Shown: positions 42,160 to 50,253 of the stretch, in pieces
Layout of the letters: the number at the start of each line of letters is the position of its first letter
Position numbering within the stretch: position 1 is the stretch's first letter
NCBI GenBank assembly: GCA_031935845.1
Contig: JAJBWA010000059.1
Coordinates: forward strand, 1-64,000
Reading direction: 5' to 3'
DNA: 64,000 bases
Origin: UBA9732 sp031935845
GTDB lineage: Bacteria; Spirochaetota; Spirochaetia; Sphaerochaetales; Sphaerochaetaceae
Translations under genes and position numbers: made by a program
The notes under the pieces: generated by a model
What the model was told of the DNA's origin: nothing
Seen by the model: the letters and a program-made list of their open reading frames with translations, nothing else
The model's database searches: none

Positions 42160-42714
42160 TCAGCCCAGAAGCTGTATCAATGATTCCTTTGTGTTCTCGA
42201 GGGCGTCGCCGTACTGGCTGTCCATCTTCTTCAGGTTCTGGCTTATGATCTGGGAATACTGGGCGGAGTTCACGCCCTCGGGATTGCTCTCCATTGCCTG
42301 CTGGATCTGGGCCTTCATGCGGTCGACGAAAGCGCTCTTGGCATCGAGGTACTGCTTGAGGAAGTCGCCGATCTGGTGCATGAGCCCGTCTGCCTGCGCA
42401 TCTCCGTCCGTGACCAGATTCACGAGATCACATGTGCGGTCGAAGCGCATCTGGTAGATGTCGTCCGACGGAAGGCTGATGTTGGACATGATGGTGCTCA
42501 CCATGCCGCTTCTGACAACGGCCTTGTCCCCGGGGCTGTATGATGCATACTTTGCGGCCACTACGTCCAGCTTCTGGTCCGTGTTGTTCAGATAACCGCC
42601 GGCAAGGGCCATTCCGTCTTTCTGAAGGGTGTCGGTACGGTACTTTGCTTCATCGATCTCGATGTCCTGTGTCTTCTCAAGTGCGATTTCCCATGCGGAT
42701 TTGATGCGTGCCAT
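42160..42714 (-). CDS. conserved-looking cytoplasmic protein of unknown function
   Basis: The 184-residue protein is mostly helical and acidic. It has MARIKSAWEIALEKTQDIEIDEAKYRTDTLQKDGMALAGGYL at the N-terminus and long helices rich in Gln, Lys and Asp in the C-terminal half. No signal peptide, metal site or catalytic motif is visible. The start at 42714 has GGGAGAAC upstream; an in-frame extension of 48 codons would enter the divergent AlaX gene. I do not recognise the family. Confidence 0.65.
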   Translation of the reverse strand: MARIKSAWEIALEKTQDIEIDEAKYRTDTLQKDGMALAGGYLNNTDQKLDVVAAKYASYSPGDKAVVRSGMVSTIMSNISLPSDDIYQMRFDRTCDLVNLVTDGDAQADGLMHQIGDFLKQYLDAKSAFVDRMKAQIQQAMESNPEGVNSAQYSQIISQNLKKMDSQYGDALENTKESLIQLLG

Positions 42715-42789
42715 GATGTTCTCCCGAAAGCTGTTTCTGAGTGAAAGATAACTGTTTTCAAGACCGTCGGCAACCTGTATCATGCAGGT

Positions 42790-43983
42790 ATGGAAAAGCA
42801 ATATTATCAGGACCCATACCTCAGGAGCATCACGTGCACGGTCACGGATGTCAGGCATACGGACAAGGCCACGGAAGTGCGCACGGACAGGACCATTTTC
42901 TATCCGGAGGGCGGAGGCCAGCCCGGAGACCGCGGCAAGCTGGGTCCGTATGACGTGCTGGATACCCGCAAGGCCGATGACGGCGATTCCGTACTGATTC
43001 TTGTACCTTCATGCCCGGTTGCAGCAGGTGAAAGCCTTGAGCTCTCCCTTGACTGGGACCACCGCTACAAGTTCATGGTCATCCACACTGCACAGCACCT
43101 GCTGTCCGGACTTCTGTTCTATCTGTACGGCATAGGTACCGTGGCCGTCCACCAGGGCGAGGAATACCTGACCATCGAAACTGATAAGGAAGAGATTCCC
43201 CAAAAGACAATCGATAGCCTGATTCTTGCAGCAAATGAGAGAATCCGCGGTAATCATGAGATTCTGTACCATGAGATGAGCCATTCCGAGGCCGAAGCTC
43301 TAGGACTCAGGCGCAGTATAAAGGTGGAAGGCGATGTCCGCATAGTAGAGATAAAGGATGTGGACCGCATCGCCTGCGGAGGACTTCATGTTTCCCGTAC
43401 GGGAGAGATCGGAGTAATCAGCGGCCTGGGCCATGAGCAGATCAGGGGCCATGTGCGTCTCTATTTCCGCTGCGGCATGCAGGCACTGGAGAGTCTTCTT
43501 TCCGCAGACAGGACGGTTCAGGATCTGTGCAGGACGCTCAGCTGCAGGCCCGATGAGGTCGAGGCCAAGGTGTCGGACACAGTCAGGGCTCTTTCCGAGG
43601 CCAGGTCAGCTGCATCCGAGGCCGCAAGGAAGCTTGCGCTCTCCGAGGTAAGGGAAAACGTCGGTGAGGACGGACTGTGCATGCTTGAGTGTGCTGCGGA
43701 CGCAGACCTTCAGGACTATGCCCAGGCGGTGCCTGATTTCCAGAACCTTGCCATGCTTGCTACAAGTACATCAGACGGAAGGACCAGGTGGCTGATAGCC
43801 CTGAAGGGAAGGTTCGAAAAGATTGACTTCAACGTGAAGATCCGTCCGATTTTTTCCCGGATCAACGCAAAGGGCGGCGGAAGAACCCCCGTTTTCCAGG
43901 GTGTGGCTGCTTGTGATGACAATGAAAAACTGAACTCGTTCAGGGACGAGTTCAGGAATCTGGTCCTGTCGGACCACGAGTAG
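42790..43983 (+). CDS. alanyl-tRNA editing protein (AlaX, long form)
   Basis: The 397-residue protein resembles the editing domain of alanyl-tRNA synthetase. It has RTIFYPEGGGQPGDRGKLG, the zinc motif HTAQH (His99, His103) and CGGLH (Cys196, His200). The C-terminal 170 residues form a coiled-coil-like segment and a DHHA1-like end (RINAKGGGRTPVFQGVAACDD). It should hydrolyse mischarged Ser- or Gly-tRNA(Ala). No catalytic aminoacylation motifs are present. It is divergent from the unknown gene at 42714. Confidence 0.88.
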   Translation: MEKQYYQDPYLRSITCTVTDVRHTDKATEVRTDRTIFYPEGGGQPGDRGKLGPYDVLDTRKADDGDSVLILVPSCPVAAGESLELSLDWDHRYKFMVIHTAQHLLSGLLFYLYGIGTVAVHQGEEYLTIETDKEEIPQKTIDSLILAANERIRGNHEILYHEMSHSEAEALGLRRSIKVEGDVRIVEIKDVDRIACGGLHVSRTGEIGVISGLGHEQIRGHVRLYFRCGMQALESLLSADRTVQDLCRTLSCRPDEVEAKVSDTVRALSEARSAASEAARKLALSEVRENVGEDGLCMLECAADADLQDYAQAVPDFQNLAMLATSTSDGRTRWLIALKGRFEKIDFNVKIRPIFSRINAKGGGRTPVFQGVAACDDNEKLNSFRDEFRNLVLSDHE

Positions 43984-43999
43984 TCTATATAGAACATAT

Positions 44000-44959
44000 T
44001 CAGAACAGCTTTCCTATCTCGACGGCAATCTGCTCGGCCTGGGGAATCGTGAGCCTCTCAAGATCCTTGGAGAACGGGATGGGTGTGTCCTTTCCGCTGA
44101 ACTGCAGGACCTGGCACTTCAGTGATGAGAATGTCTTCTTGTCCTGGCAGATTGCGGCACACACCTGGGCATCTATGCCTCCGATTCCGTTGGGATCCTG
44201 GATCAGCACCGCGCGTCCGGTCTTGCGTACCTGCTTGAAGATGGTGTCCTTGTCCAGCGGATTGAGGGTCCTGAGGTCGACCACAGTGGCGTTGATTCCG
44301 CTTTCATGCAGAAGCTCTGCCGCCTTGAGGGCGGTAATAACTGCATGAGAGTAGGCGATGATGGTCACATCAAGTCCGTCTCCTATCACTTTTGCCTTTC
44401 CAAGCGGTACCGGTTTTGCGGAAATCTCGCCCTCGGACGGATACAGCAGCTTGTGCTCGAAGAACAGCACGGGGTTGTTGTCCCTGATTGAAGCCCTGAG
44501 AAGGTGATAGGCATCCGACGGATTCGACGGTGCCACTATCTTGAGTCCGGTTCCGTTAAGGAACAGGGCCTCGGGGCTCTGGGTGTGCTGTGCGCCGTGT
44601 CCCGTTCCGCTTCCTTCCGGAAGCCTGACGGTAATGGGGCAGCAGAACTGTCCGCCGCTCATGAAGTGCGTCTTTGCGGCATGGTTGACTATCGGGTCGA
44701 ATATCAGCGTGTAGAAGTCTGCATACATGATCTCCACAATCGGCCTCAGGCCCATCATTGCGGCACCTACTGCCATTCCCGTGAAGCCTTCCTCCGACAC
44801 CGGGGTGTCGATCACCTGGTCCGGATGCTCCTTCCACAGGCCTTCCGTGACCTTGAAGCATCCGCCGTATACTCCGACATCCTCACCGAAGAGGACCACG
44901 TTCCTGTCGGCAGCCATCTCGTCCGACATTGCTTTCCTGATTGCTTCGCGGAATGTCAT
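44000..44959 (-). CDS. 2-oxoacid/acetoin dehydrogenase E1 beta subunit
   Basis: The 319-residue subunit is of transketolase-like E1 beta type: MTFREAIRKAMSDEMAADRNVVLFGEDVGVYGGCFKVTEGLWKE, then VIDTPVSEEGFTGMAVGAAMMGLRPIVEIMYADF and ITVRLPEGSGTGHGAQHTQSPEALF. Together with the E1 alpha subunit it forms a TPP-dependent pyruvate or acetoin dehydrogenase. Its ATG overlaps the alpha stop by four bases. No E2 or E3 gene is nearby, so these must be elsewhere, or the pair has another acceptor. Acetoin and pyruvate subtypes cannot be separated by eye. Confidence 0.9.
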   Translation of the reverse strand: MTFREAIRKAMSDEMAADRNVVLFGEDVGVYGGCFKVTEGLWKEHPDQVIDTPVSEEGFTGMAVGAAMMGLRPIVEIMYADFYTLIFDPIVNHAAKTHFMSGGQFCCPITVRLPEGSGTGHGAQHTQSPEALFLNGTGLKIVAPSNPSDAYHLLRASIRDNNPVLFFEHKLLYPSEGEISAKPVPLGKAKVIGDGLDVTIIAYSHAVITALKAAELLHESGINATVVDLRTLNPLDKDTIFKQVRKTGRAVLIQDPNGIGGIDAQVCAAICQDKKTFSSLKCQVLQFSGKDTPIPFSKDLERLTIPQAEQIAVEIGKLF

Positions 44960-45999
44960 GGGCGGTCCTCCTGTGATGCATAGACAAGGTTCATGACCTC
45001 GTCTTCCTTCAGCTTGTCATCGCTTTCCTTGAGTGCGTTCTCGGCCTGAAGGTCGATTCCCCTGCGGCATTCGTCCTCGATGGCCGTAATCTCGTCGGCG
45101 GTGACATAGCCGCTGTCGATCATCTTCTGCTCGAACAGGATGATGGGGTCACGCAGCATCCACTGCTGTTCCTCGTCGCTTGTCCTGTACAGACGGCGGT
45201 CGCTCTTGGAGTGGCCCTTGAACCTGTAGGTCATGACCTCAAGAAGGTACGGACCGTTGCCGCTTCTGATGTACTCGCAGGCCTTGAGAACAGCATCGTA
45301 GACAACCTCGAAGTCGTTGCCGTCCACCACGCTGCCGGGCATGCTGTATGCCTGGGCCCTTGACGCCACCTGATCGATGCTGATCATCTTGTCGCTCGGT
45401 GCCGACATTCCGTAGCGGTTGTTCTCGCAGTAGAACAGAACCGGCAGCTTCCAGATCGATGCCAGGTTCATGGACTCGTGCACGCTTCCGCGGCTCGACG
45501 CTCCGTCGCCGAAGATCGCCACGCTGATGTTCTTCACCGGAACCGGGGGGACATCCTTTGGATTCTGGGTTGTCGATGTCGCAAAAGAGGCGCTGCCGTT
45601 GCTGATGAACTTCTGGTAGAAGGCTATTCCGGTTGCCAGGGGCACGCCGGAGCCCACCACTGCCGAGGAGCCCAGATTGCAGTGCTCCCTGTCTGGCATG
45701 TGCATGCTTCCGCCGAGTCCCTTTGCCAGACCCTGGCGGGAACCGAACATCTCCGCGAACATCGCAACAGGCCATGAGCCCTTGCAGACCGTGAATCCAT
45801 GGCATCTGTGGGTGGGAACAATCCAGTCTCCATCCTCAAGTGCCATGCACAGACCGGCCTGGGCAGCTTCCTGGCCGTTGGCCAGGTGTGTGGTCCCGTG
45901 AATCAGGCCGGCCTTGAACAGGCTTTCCGTCTTCTCTTCGAAGAACCTTGAATTCAGCATCATGCGCAGGGCATCGATGCTCTTGTCTTTGTCAATCAC
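44956..45999 (-). CDS. 2-oxoacid/acetoin dehydrogenase E1 alpha subunit
   Basis: The 347-residue subunit has the E1 alpha pattern: GTTHLANGQEAAQAGLCMAL, THRCHGFTVCKG, LAKGLGGSMHMPD, and the TPP motif IFGDGASSRGSVHESMNLASIWKLPVLFYCENN, with the phosphorylation-loop-like RFKGHSKSDRRLYRT. A short insertion of about 20 residues (NGSASFATSTTQNPKDVPPVP) precedes the TPP motif. Its ATG overlaps the pheT stop by four bases and its stop overlaps the beta subunit start, so the four genes pheS, pheT, E1alpha and E1beta form one operon. Confidence 0.9.
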   Translation of the reverse strand: MIDKDKSIDALRMMLNSRFFEEKTESLFKAGLIHGTTHLANGQEAAQAGLCMALEDGDWIVPTHRCHGFTVCKGSWPVAMFAEMFGSRQGLAKGLGGSMHMPDREHCNLGSSAVVGSGVPLATGIAFYQKFISNGSASFATSTTQNPKDVPPVPVKNISVAIFGDGASSRGSVHESMNLASIWKLPVLFYCENNRYGMSAPSDKMISIDQVASRAQAYSMPGSVVDGNDFEVVYDAVLKACEYIRSGNGPYLLEVMTYRFKGHSKSDRRLYRTSDEEQQWMLRDPIILFEQKMIDSGYVTADEITAIEDECRRGIDLQAENALKESDDKLKEDEVMNLVYASQEDRP

Positions 46000-47693
46000 A
46001 GCAAACAGTCAAGATCGATCTCCGCGACGATTGCCGGCATTCCGCAGCCCCAGCTTTCCAGGACGGCAGGATGTACCTCGCCGAAGATTCCGACCTTCTT
46101 CTCCCCAACCATTATATTTGCACAGCGTCCGGGAATGAACCTCGGGTCATCCTCGGGAGCCGCAAGTGTGTATTCCACCCTAAGGAAATACATCAGAGTA
46201 TTCACGAAGCTGTTGGCATCGTTGAACGTCACCGAACCGTCAGCGGACATGAATCCCAGATTGTTCCTTGTGACCGTGCCGCTGTTGTCGCTGGGCTCGA
46301 GGTAAGCAACCTTGCCCACCTCGAAGATCTTGTGAGGATAGGTGGCATGTCCGCTCATGCTCTCGCTTTCCATCAGCGACGGGATGATGGACGGTCTGAC
46401 GGCCTCGAAGTTCTCGCTCATCGGGTTTGCGATCATGATGACCTTGTCGCCCTTGATGTGCATGTTGTCCACATACTCGCGTCTTGAACCCAGGTAGTTG
46501 TAAATCATCTCCTGGAATCCCATTCCCACCATGATGTCCTTGACCTTCCTGCCCAACTCCTCGGCGGGTGTCAGGCGTCCGATGGTGAAATCGCGCGGGA
46601 TGGTGGGCTCGAAGTTCTCCAGCCCGTATCCGATCATGACGTCCTCGACCACATCCACCGGATGCAGGAAGTCATTGCGGTACTCGGGGCATGTGATGTG
46701 GATGGTATCACCCTCGGCTACGCTGTACACGCCCATGCGCAGCAGTGCTTCCCTGGCATCCTCAATGTCGATGTCCTCGCCCAGGACGTGCCTGATCTCC
46801 TGCACCGTGCAGCTCTGTGAATCCTGGAAGTAGTAGGGGACCGTAATCTCCTTTCCGAACTCGGTCTCGTACGGGTACACGACCTTGACGGGCTCGATTG
46901 TGAATCCGAGGTCGGCCATGTCCACTGCCATGATGGATGCGCACAGCAGGATGTCCTTGAGGATCGGGCCGGACATCTCCACAAAGAGGTTGTCGTCACC
47001 GACCTCGACGGCTCCCACATAGGCGCTGTTGATCACGGGCGGCATGGAAAGTGCCTTTCCGGCATCATCAAAGAGATAGGGGTACACCGGCTTGTCCTTG
47101 ATGATGTATCCGTACTCCTGTCCCTTGGGATGCTTCTCCAGAATCTCCCTGAGATTGAGGTCCTCCTCCATGTGGAGCGGGACAAAATGTGTCTTGTCCG
47201 GATCTGCTCCGTCATAGTGGATGGGATACTTGATCAGGTTGTTGCGGTAGATGCCCATGGCAATGGTGCGTCTCTTCCTTCCGAAGTTGAAGCACAGCTT
47301 CTCCTGGCTCTGGATCAATGTCAGCAGGATGTCTTCGTCAACTGTCTTTCCGCTTGCCACGAAGCCGCATGAGAACTCACGCACTTCCTTGGCACGGTTG
47401 CCCACATGAAGCTCGCGGCCCTTGTTGTCCGCGGTGAAGCACTTTGACGAGAAGAAGTCATACTGGCGGACCTGCGGGTCCTCGTAGTTCTTCAGAAGCC
47501 TTGCCAGACCCATGGCCGACCAAAGGTCGGGCCTGTTGGTGTCGTTGAGCTCGATCTTGAAGACTCCGTTTGCCTTGTCATGCTCGTCAAGCTCCGCCTT
47601 TGCGCGGGGGAATACCTGCTCAAGCTCGTCGTCCGTATATTCTCTGCCTAGAAGGCTGAAAAGGAATTTCTCTTTTGTCTCGAATTTAGGCAT
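45996..47693 (-). CDS. pheT: phenylalanyl-tRNA synthetase beta subunit, archaeal/eukaryotic type
   Basis: The 565-residue protein is short for a bacterial beta subunit (about 800) but usual for the archaeal/eukaryotic and spirochaete type. It has MPKFETKEKFLFSLLGREYTDDELEQVF at the N-terminus, a B3/4-like region (KLCFNFGRKRRTIAMGIY, FVPLHME), a B5 domain (EDIDIEDAREALLRMGVYSVAEGDTIHITCPEYRNDFLHPVDVVEDVMIGYG) and a catalytic-like core. The N-terminal tRNA-binding EMAP domain and the C-terminal anticodon-binding domain of bacterial enzymes are absent. Acquisition from an archaeal-like source is known for spirochaetes. Its start overlaps the pheS stop. Confidence 0.93.
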   Translation of the reverse strand: MPKFETKEKFLFSLLGREYTDDELEQVFPRAKAELDEHDKANGVFKIELNDTNRPDLWSAMGLARLLKNYEDPQVRQYDFFSSKCFTADNKGRELHVGNRAKEVREFSCGFVASGKTVDEDILLTLIQSQEKLCFNFGRKRRTIAMGIYRNNLIKYPIHYDGADPDKTHFVPLHMEEDLNLREILEKHPKGQEYGYIIKDKPVYPYLFDDAGKALSMPPVINSAYVGAVEVGDDNLFVEMSGPILKDILLCASIMAVDMADLGFTIEPVKVVYPYETEFGKEITVPYYFQDSQSCTVQEIRHVLGEDIDIEDAREALLRMGVYSVAEGDTIHITCPEYRNDFLHPVDVVEDVMIGYGLENFEPTIPRDFTIGRLTPAEELGRKVKDIMVGMGFQEMIYNYLGSRREYVDNMHIKGDKVIMIANPMSENFEAVRPSIIPSLMESESMSGHATYPHKIFEVGKVAYLEPSDNSGTVTRNNLGFMSADGSVTFNDANSFVNTLMYFLRVEYTLAAPEDDPRFIPGRCANIMVGEKKVGIFGEVHPAVLESWGCGMPAIVAEIDLDCLL

Positions 47694-49231
47694 CAGTTAC
47701 CCCTCCTTGTCCTTACACTGTCGATGTTCGGCGAGAACAGGTCGCGGATGTCGTTGATTCCAAGGTGCATCATGGCCATTCTGTCGATTCCGAGTCCCCA
47801 TGCAAGCACGGGCTCGTCGATTCCGAGGCTCTTTGTGACCTCAGGTCTGAAGATTCCGGATCCGCCCATCTCGAACCATCCCAGCACGGGGTGCTTGATG
47901 TGGATCTCGATCGAAGGCTCGGTGAAGGGGAAGTATCCAGGCACGTACTTGAAATCCGTGGCGCCTGCGACCTCGACTGCGAACATCTTCAGCAGTCCCA
48001 GCAGGTCCTTGAGGTTGGCTTCCTTGCCGATGACGATTCCCTCAGTCTGGTAGAAGTCTGCACCATGCTTGGCATCGACCTCGTCGAAGCGGAAGCAGCG
48101 GACTATGCCGAAGTACTTTCCGGGCACCTTTGCCTTTGTCAGCTGGTGAGCCGAAAGAACGGTTCCCTGGCTTCTGAGGATCTGACGTCTGGTGAATTCA
48201 TGGTCGAACTTGTACTGCCAGCCGCGGGATCCGGTATTGCCGCCGTTCTCATGGGTGTTGGCCACATTGCTGAGCCACGGCTCCTCGATTTCCCTGCAGT
48301 GCCTGGGCTCCTTGACGTAGTAGACGTCGTGGATGTCGCGTGCACTGTGGAACTGCGGCATGAAGAGGGCGTCGCCGTTCCAGAACTCGTTCTCTACGAG
48401 CGGTCCGTCGAACTCCTCGAATCCGAGCGATGTCAGCTTGTCCTTGACCCACTGGATGTAGTTTGCGTACGGGTTATGGCGGCCGGGGATGAGTCTCTGC
48501 ACGGGAGCATCGAGACCGTAGGGTCTGAAGCTTGCCGTCTTCCAGCTTCCGCTTGCGATGATCTGCGGAGTGAGAACTCCGATTTCCTCACCGGTGATGT
48601 TGGCCTTCAGAAGGGCTTCCTTTGCTTCCTCTCCGGCTTTTGTCATGCGGTAGGTGACTTCCTCGCGCTCTGACATCTTGTAGGGGGATCCTGCAGCTCC
48701 GCGCTTCTTGGAAATCCTTCCCATCAGCTCCTTCTCGCGCTCCGACATCTGTGACTCGTCGATGGGGCCTGCCAGGCCTTTCTTCAGAAGTGCAGCGGTC
48801 TCCGTAACGTCTGCGGGGAGGGTGTCGTTCTTGACATAAGCCTTGTTCTCCGCGTTCATGGCGCAGGTCCCGGCCTTGGAGAGGCTTCCGTATGCCGATC
48901 CGATGTCGCTCTTCTCGAGACCGAGCTTCTCTGCAATCTCAGGCAGTGTCAGGGGCTCGCCGCCCTTTAGAAGGTCGAATATCCTCTGTGCGGGAGTTCC
49001 GGTCTCGGCCTGTGCCTTTCCGGTATCCGTAAGTTCATATGTCACGACCGTCTTTCTTGCGGTCTCCTCAAGACAGCCCTTTGCGCAGAGCCAGCTGAAT
49101 GACTGGTTGCACTGACCGATCTTGTAATCAAGTTCCTTCACGATCCTGTCAGCCGTGATGTCCTCTCCCGCAGACACATGTCTGAGGAGCTTGACCTCCA
49201 GCGGATGAAAGTTCTTTACGTCAATGTCCAT
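47693..49231 (-). CDS. pheS: phenylalanyl-tRNA synthetase alpha subunit, archaeal/eukaryotic type
   Basis: The 512-residue protein has an N-terminal winged-helix region (about residues 1-200, with LKGGEPLTLPEIAEKLGLEKSDIGSAYGSL). A class II synthetase core follows, with motif 2 region GKYFGIVRCFRFDEVDAKHGADFYQTEG and motif 3 AWGLGIDRMAM. The length and N-terminal extension match the archaeal/eukaryotic alpha subunit, not the shorter bacterial PheS of about 340 residues. It charges tRNA(Phe) together with the beta subunit. GGTGG precedes the ATG. It is the first gene of a four-gene operon. Confidence 0.94.
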   Translation of the reverse strand: MDIDVKNFHPLEVKLLRHVSAGEDITADRIVKELDYKIGQCNQSFSWLCAKGCLEETARKTVVTYELTDTGKAQAETGTPAQRIFDLLKGGEPLTLPEIAEKLGLEKSDIGSAYGSLSKAGTCAMNAENKAYVKNDTLPADVTETAALLKKGLAGPIDESQMSEREKELMGRISKKRGAAGSPYKMSEREEVTYRMTKAGEEAKEALLKANITGEEIGVLTPQIIASGSWKTASFRPYGLDAPVQRLIPGRHNPYANYIQWVKDKLTSLGFEEFDGPLVENEFWNGDALFMPQFHSARDIHDVYYVKEPRHCREIEEPWLSNVANTHENGGNTGSRGWQYKFDHEFTRRQILRSQGTVLSAHQLTKAKVPGKYFGIVRCFRFDEVDAKHGADFYQTEGIVIGKEANLKDLLGLLKMFAVEVAGATDFKYVPGYFPFTEPSIEIHIKHPVLGWFEMGGSGIFRPEVTKSLGIDEPVLAWGLGIDRMAMMHLGINDIRDLFSPNIDSVRTRRGN

Positions 49232-49359
49232 AGTTCCACCATGTTTATAGAATAAAGTGTAAATCCATCATATAACTCCGCGCGGAAAAAGAAAAGGTGC
49301 TGGAGCTTCCGGTCTTTGCTCAACATTTTACGGGATCAGCGGCAGGTGTTCCGATGACA

Positions 49360-49413
49360 GTTAAACTTTTTGCCTAAAGACGAAAAAAAGTTTGTAAAAG
49401 TCAAACTTTTTGC
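49360..49413. promoter_or_regulatory. AAACTTTTTGC repeats upstream of pheS
   Basis: GTTAAACTTTTTGC (49360-49373) and GTCAAACTTTTTGC (49400-49413) are direct repeats 40 bp apart. An inverted AAAAAGTTTG (49385-49394) pairs with the second (CAAACTTTTT, 49402-49411) across seven bases. They lie 130-180 bases before pheS, and no T-box or leader-peptide pattern was seen. They may be an operator; function is unknown. Confidence 0.45.
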
Positions 49414-49456
49414 TCAAAAACAGAAAATAGTTTACTGCAGGTCCGGTTGTTGCATG

Positions 49457-49486
49457 AAAAAAACCGGCGGTCATTCAAACCGCCGG
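49457..49486 (-). terminator. intrinsic terminator after the P-loop protein gene
   Basis: CCGGCGGT (49464-49471) and ACCGCCGG (49479-49486) form a perfect 8-bp stem. On the minus strand a run of seven T residues (49457-49463) follows. Confidence 0.88.
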
Positions 49487-49512
49487 CCTTAAGCATCGGT
49501 ATTCCTGTAAGA

Positions 49513-50220
49513 TTACTCGCTGATGAGCATTGTGTTCGGAGCCAGGGCAACTCCTGCAGGGTGCGGGATGTTCTTGCCGTGGTCCTTGACCACCGTCATG
49601 ATGACGCGGCTCTTCTCGTCGTTGTAGTGCAGGCCGATGAGGACATCGATCTTGTCCAGATACGGATCCATGGTCACGGGCACGCCGTACTCGGTGAAAT
49701 CCACGTTGGGTCTTGCCGGTGAGACACAGAACCAGACCTCGATGTCCATCTTCTTTGCGAATTCCTTGATCTTGCGCACGTCATCGTCAGATGCCATGGT
49801 GAGCTTGTAGCCGTCGAAGAAGACGGCATCGGCCTTGAACGAACCCTGGTTGATCAGGGTCTCGAGGCTTGCAAGGATCTTGTCCACGCCGACGCCTTCC
49901 TGTGAGAAGTTCATCATGACGCGGTTGCTGCGGATTGTCTGGTAGACGTCGAAGGCATCGTCCAGGCTGCGGAACTCGGAGATCTCGCGGAAGGCCTCCT
50001 TGTACCAGTTCATGATGTGCTCCACGTTGGCGCCGAACGATACATGGATGACGTTCTGTCCGCGGAGGATCTTGTCGATGGCAAGGTGGACCATGCATGC
50101 GGTCTTGCCAACGCCGTGGCGGGATGCCAGGACGCCGAGGTTTCCGCGGCCCAGTCCGCCGTCTATCGAGCTCTCAAACACCCTGATGGGGCTCTTCTTT
50201 ATAAGTTCTGCTACTTCCAT
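49513..50220 (-). CDS. RecA/DnaB-like P-loop ATPase of unknown role
   Basis: The 235-residue protein begins MEVAELIKKSPIRVFESSIDGGLGRGNLGVLASRHGVGKTACMVHLAIDK, with Walker A SRHGVGKT (about 33-40). A Walker B-like strand, KADAVFFDGYKL, follows near residue 130. The fold resembles the RecA/DnaB/KaiC core without other helicase domains. It is encoded 33 bases downstream of EF-G in the same direction and ends at a strong terminator. No partner identifies its function. Proteins of this look recur in treponemes without assigned role. Confidence 0.7.
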   Translation of the reverse strand: MEVAELIKKSPIRVFESSIDGGLGRGNLGVLASRHGVGKTACMVHLAIDKILRGQNVIHVSFGANVEHIMNWYKEAFREISEFRSLDDAFDVYQTIRSNRVMMNFSQEGVGVDKILASLETLINQGSFKADAVFFDGYKLTMASDDDVRKIKEFAKKMDIEVWFCVSPARPNVDFTEYGVPVTMDPYLDKIDVLIGLHYNDEKSRVIMTVVKDHGKNIPHPAGVALAPNTMLISE

Positions 50221-50253
50221 ACTTGTTTCCTTTACTCAATGATAACCCGAAAA

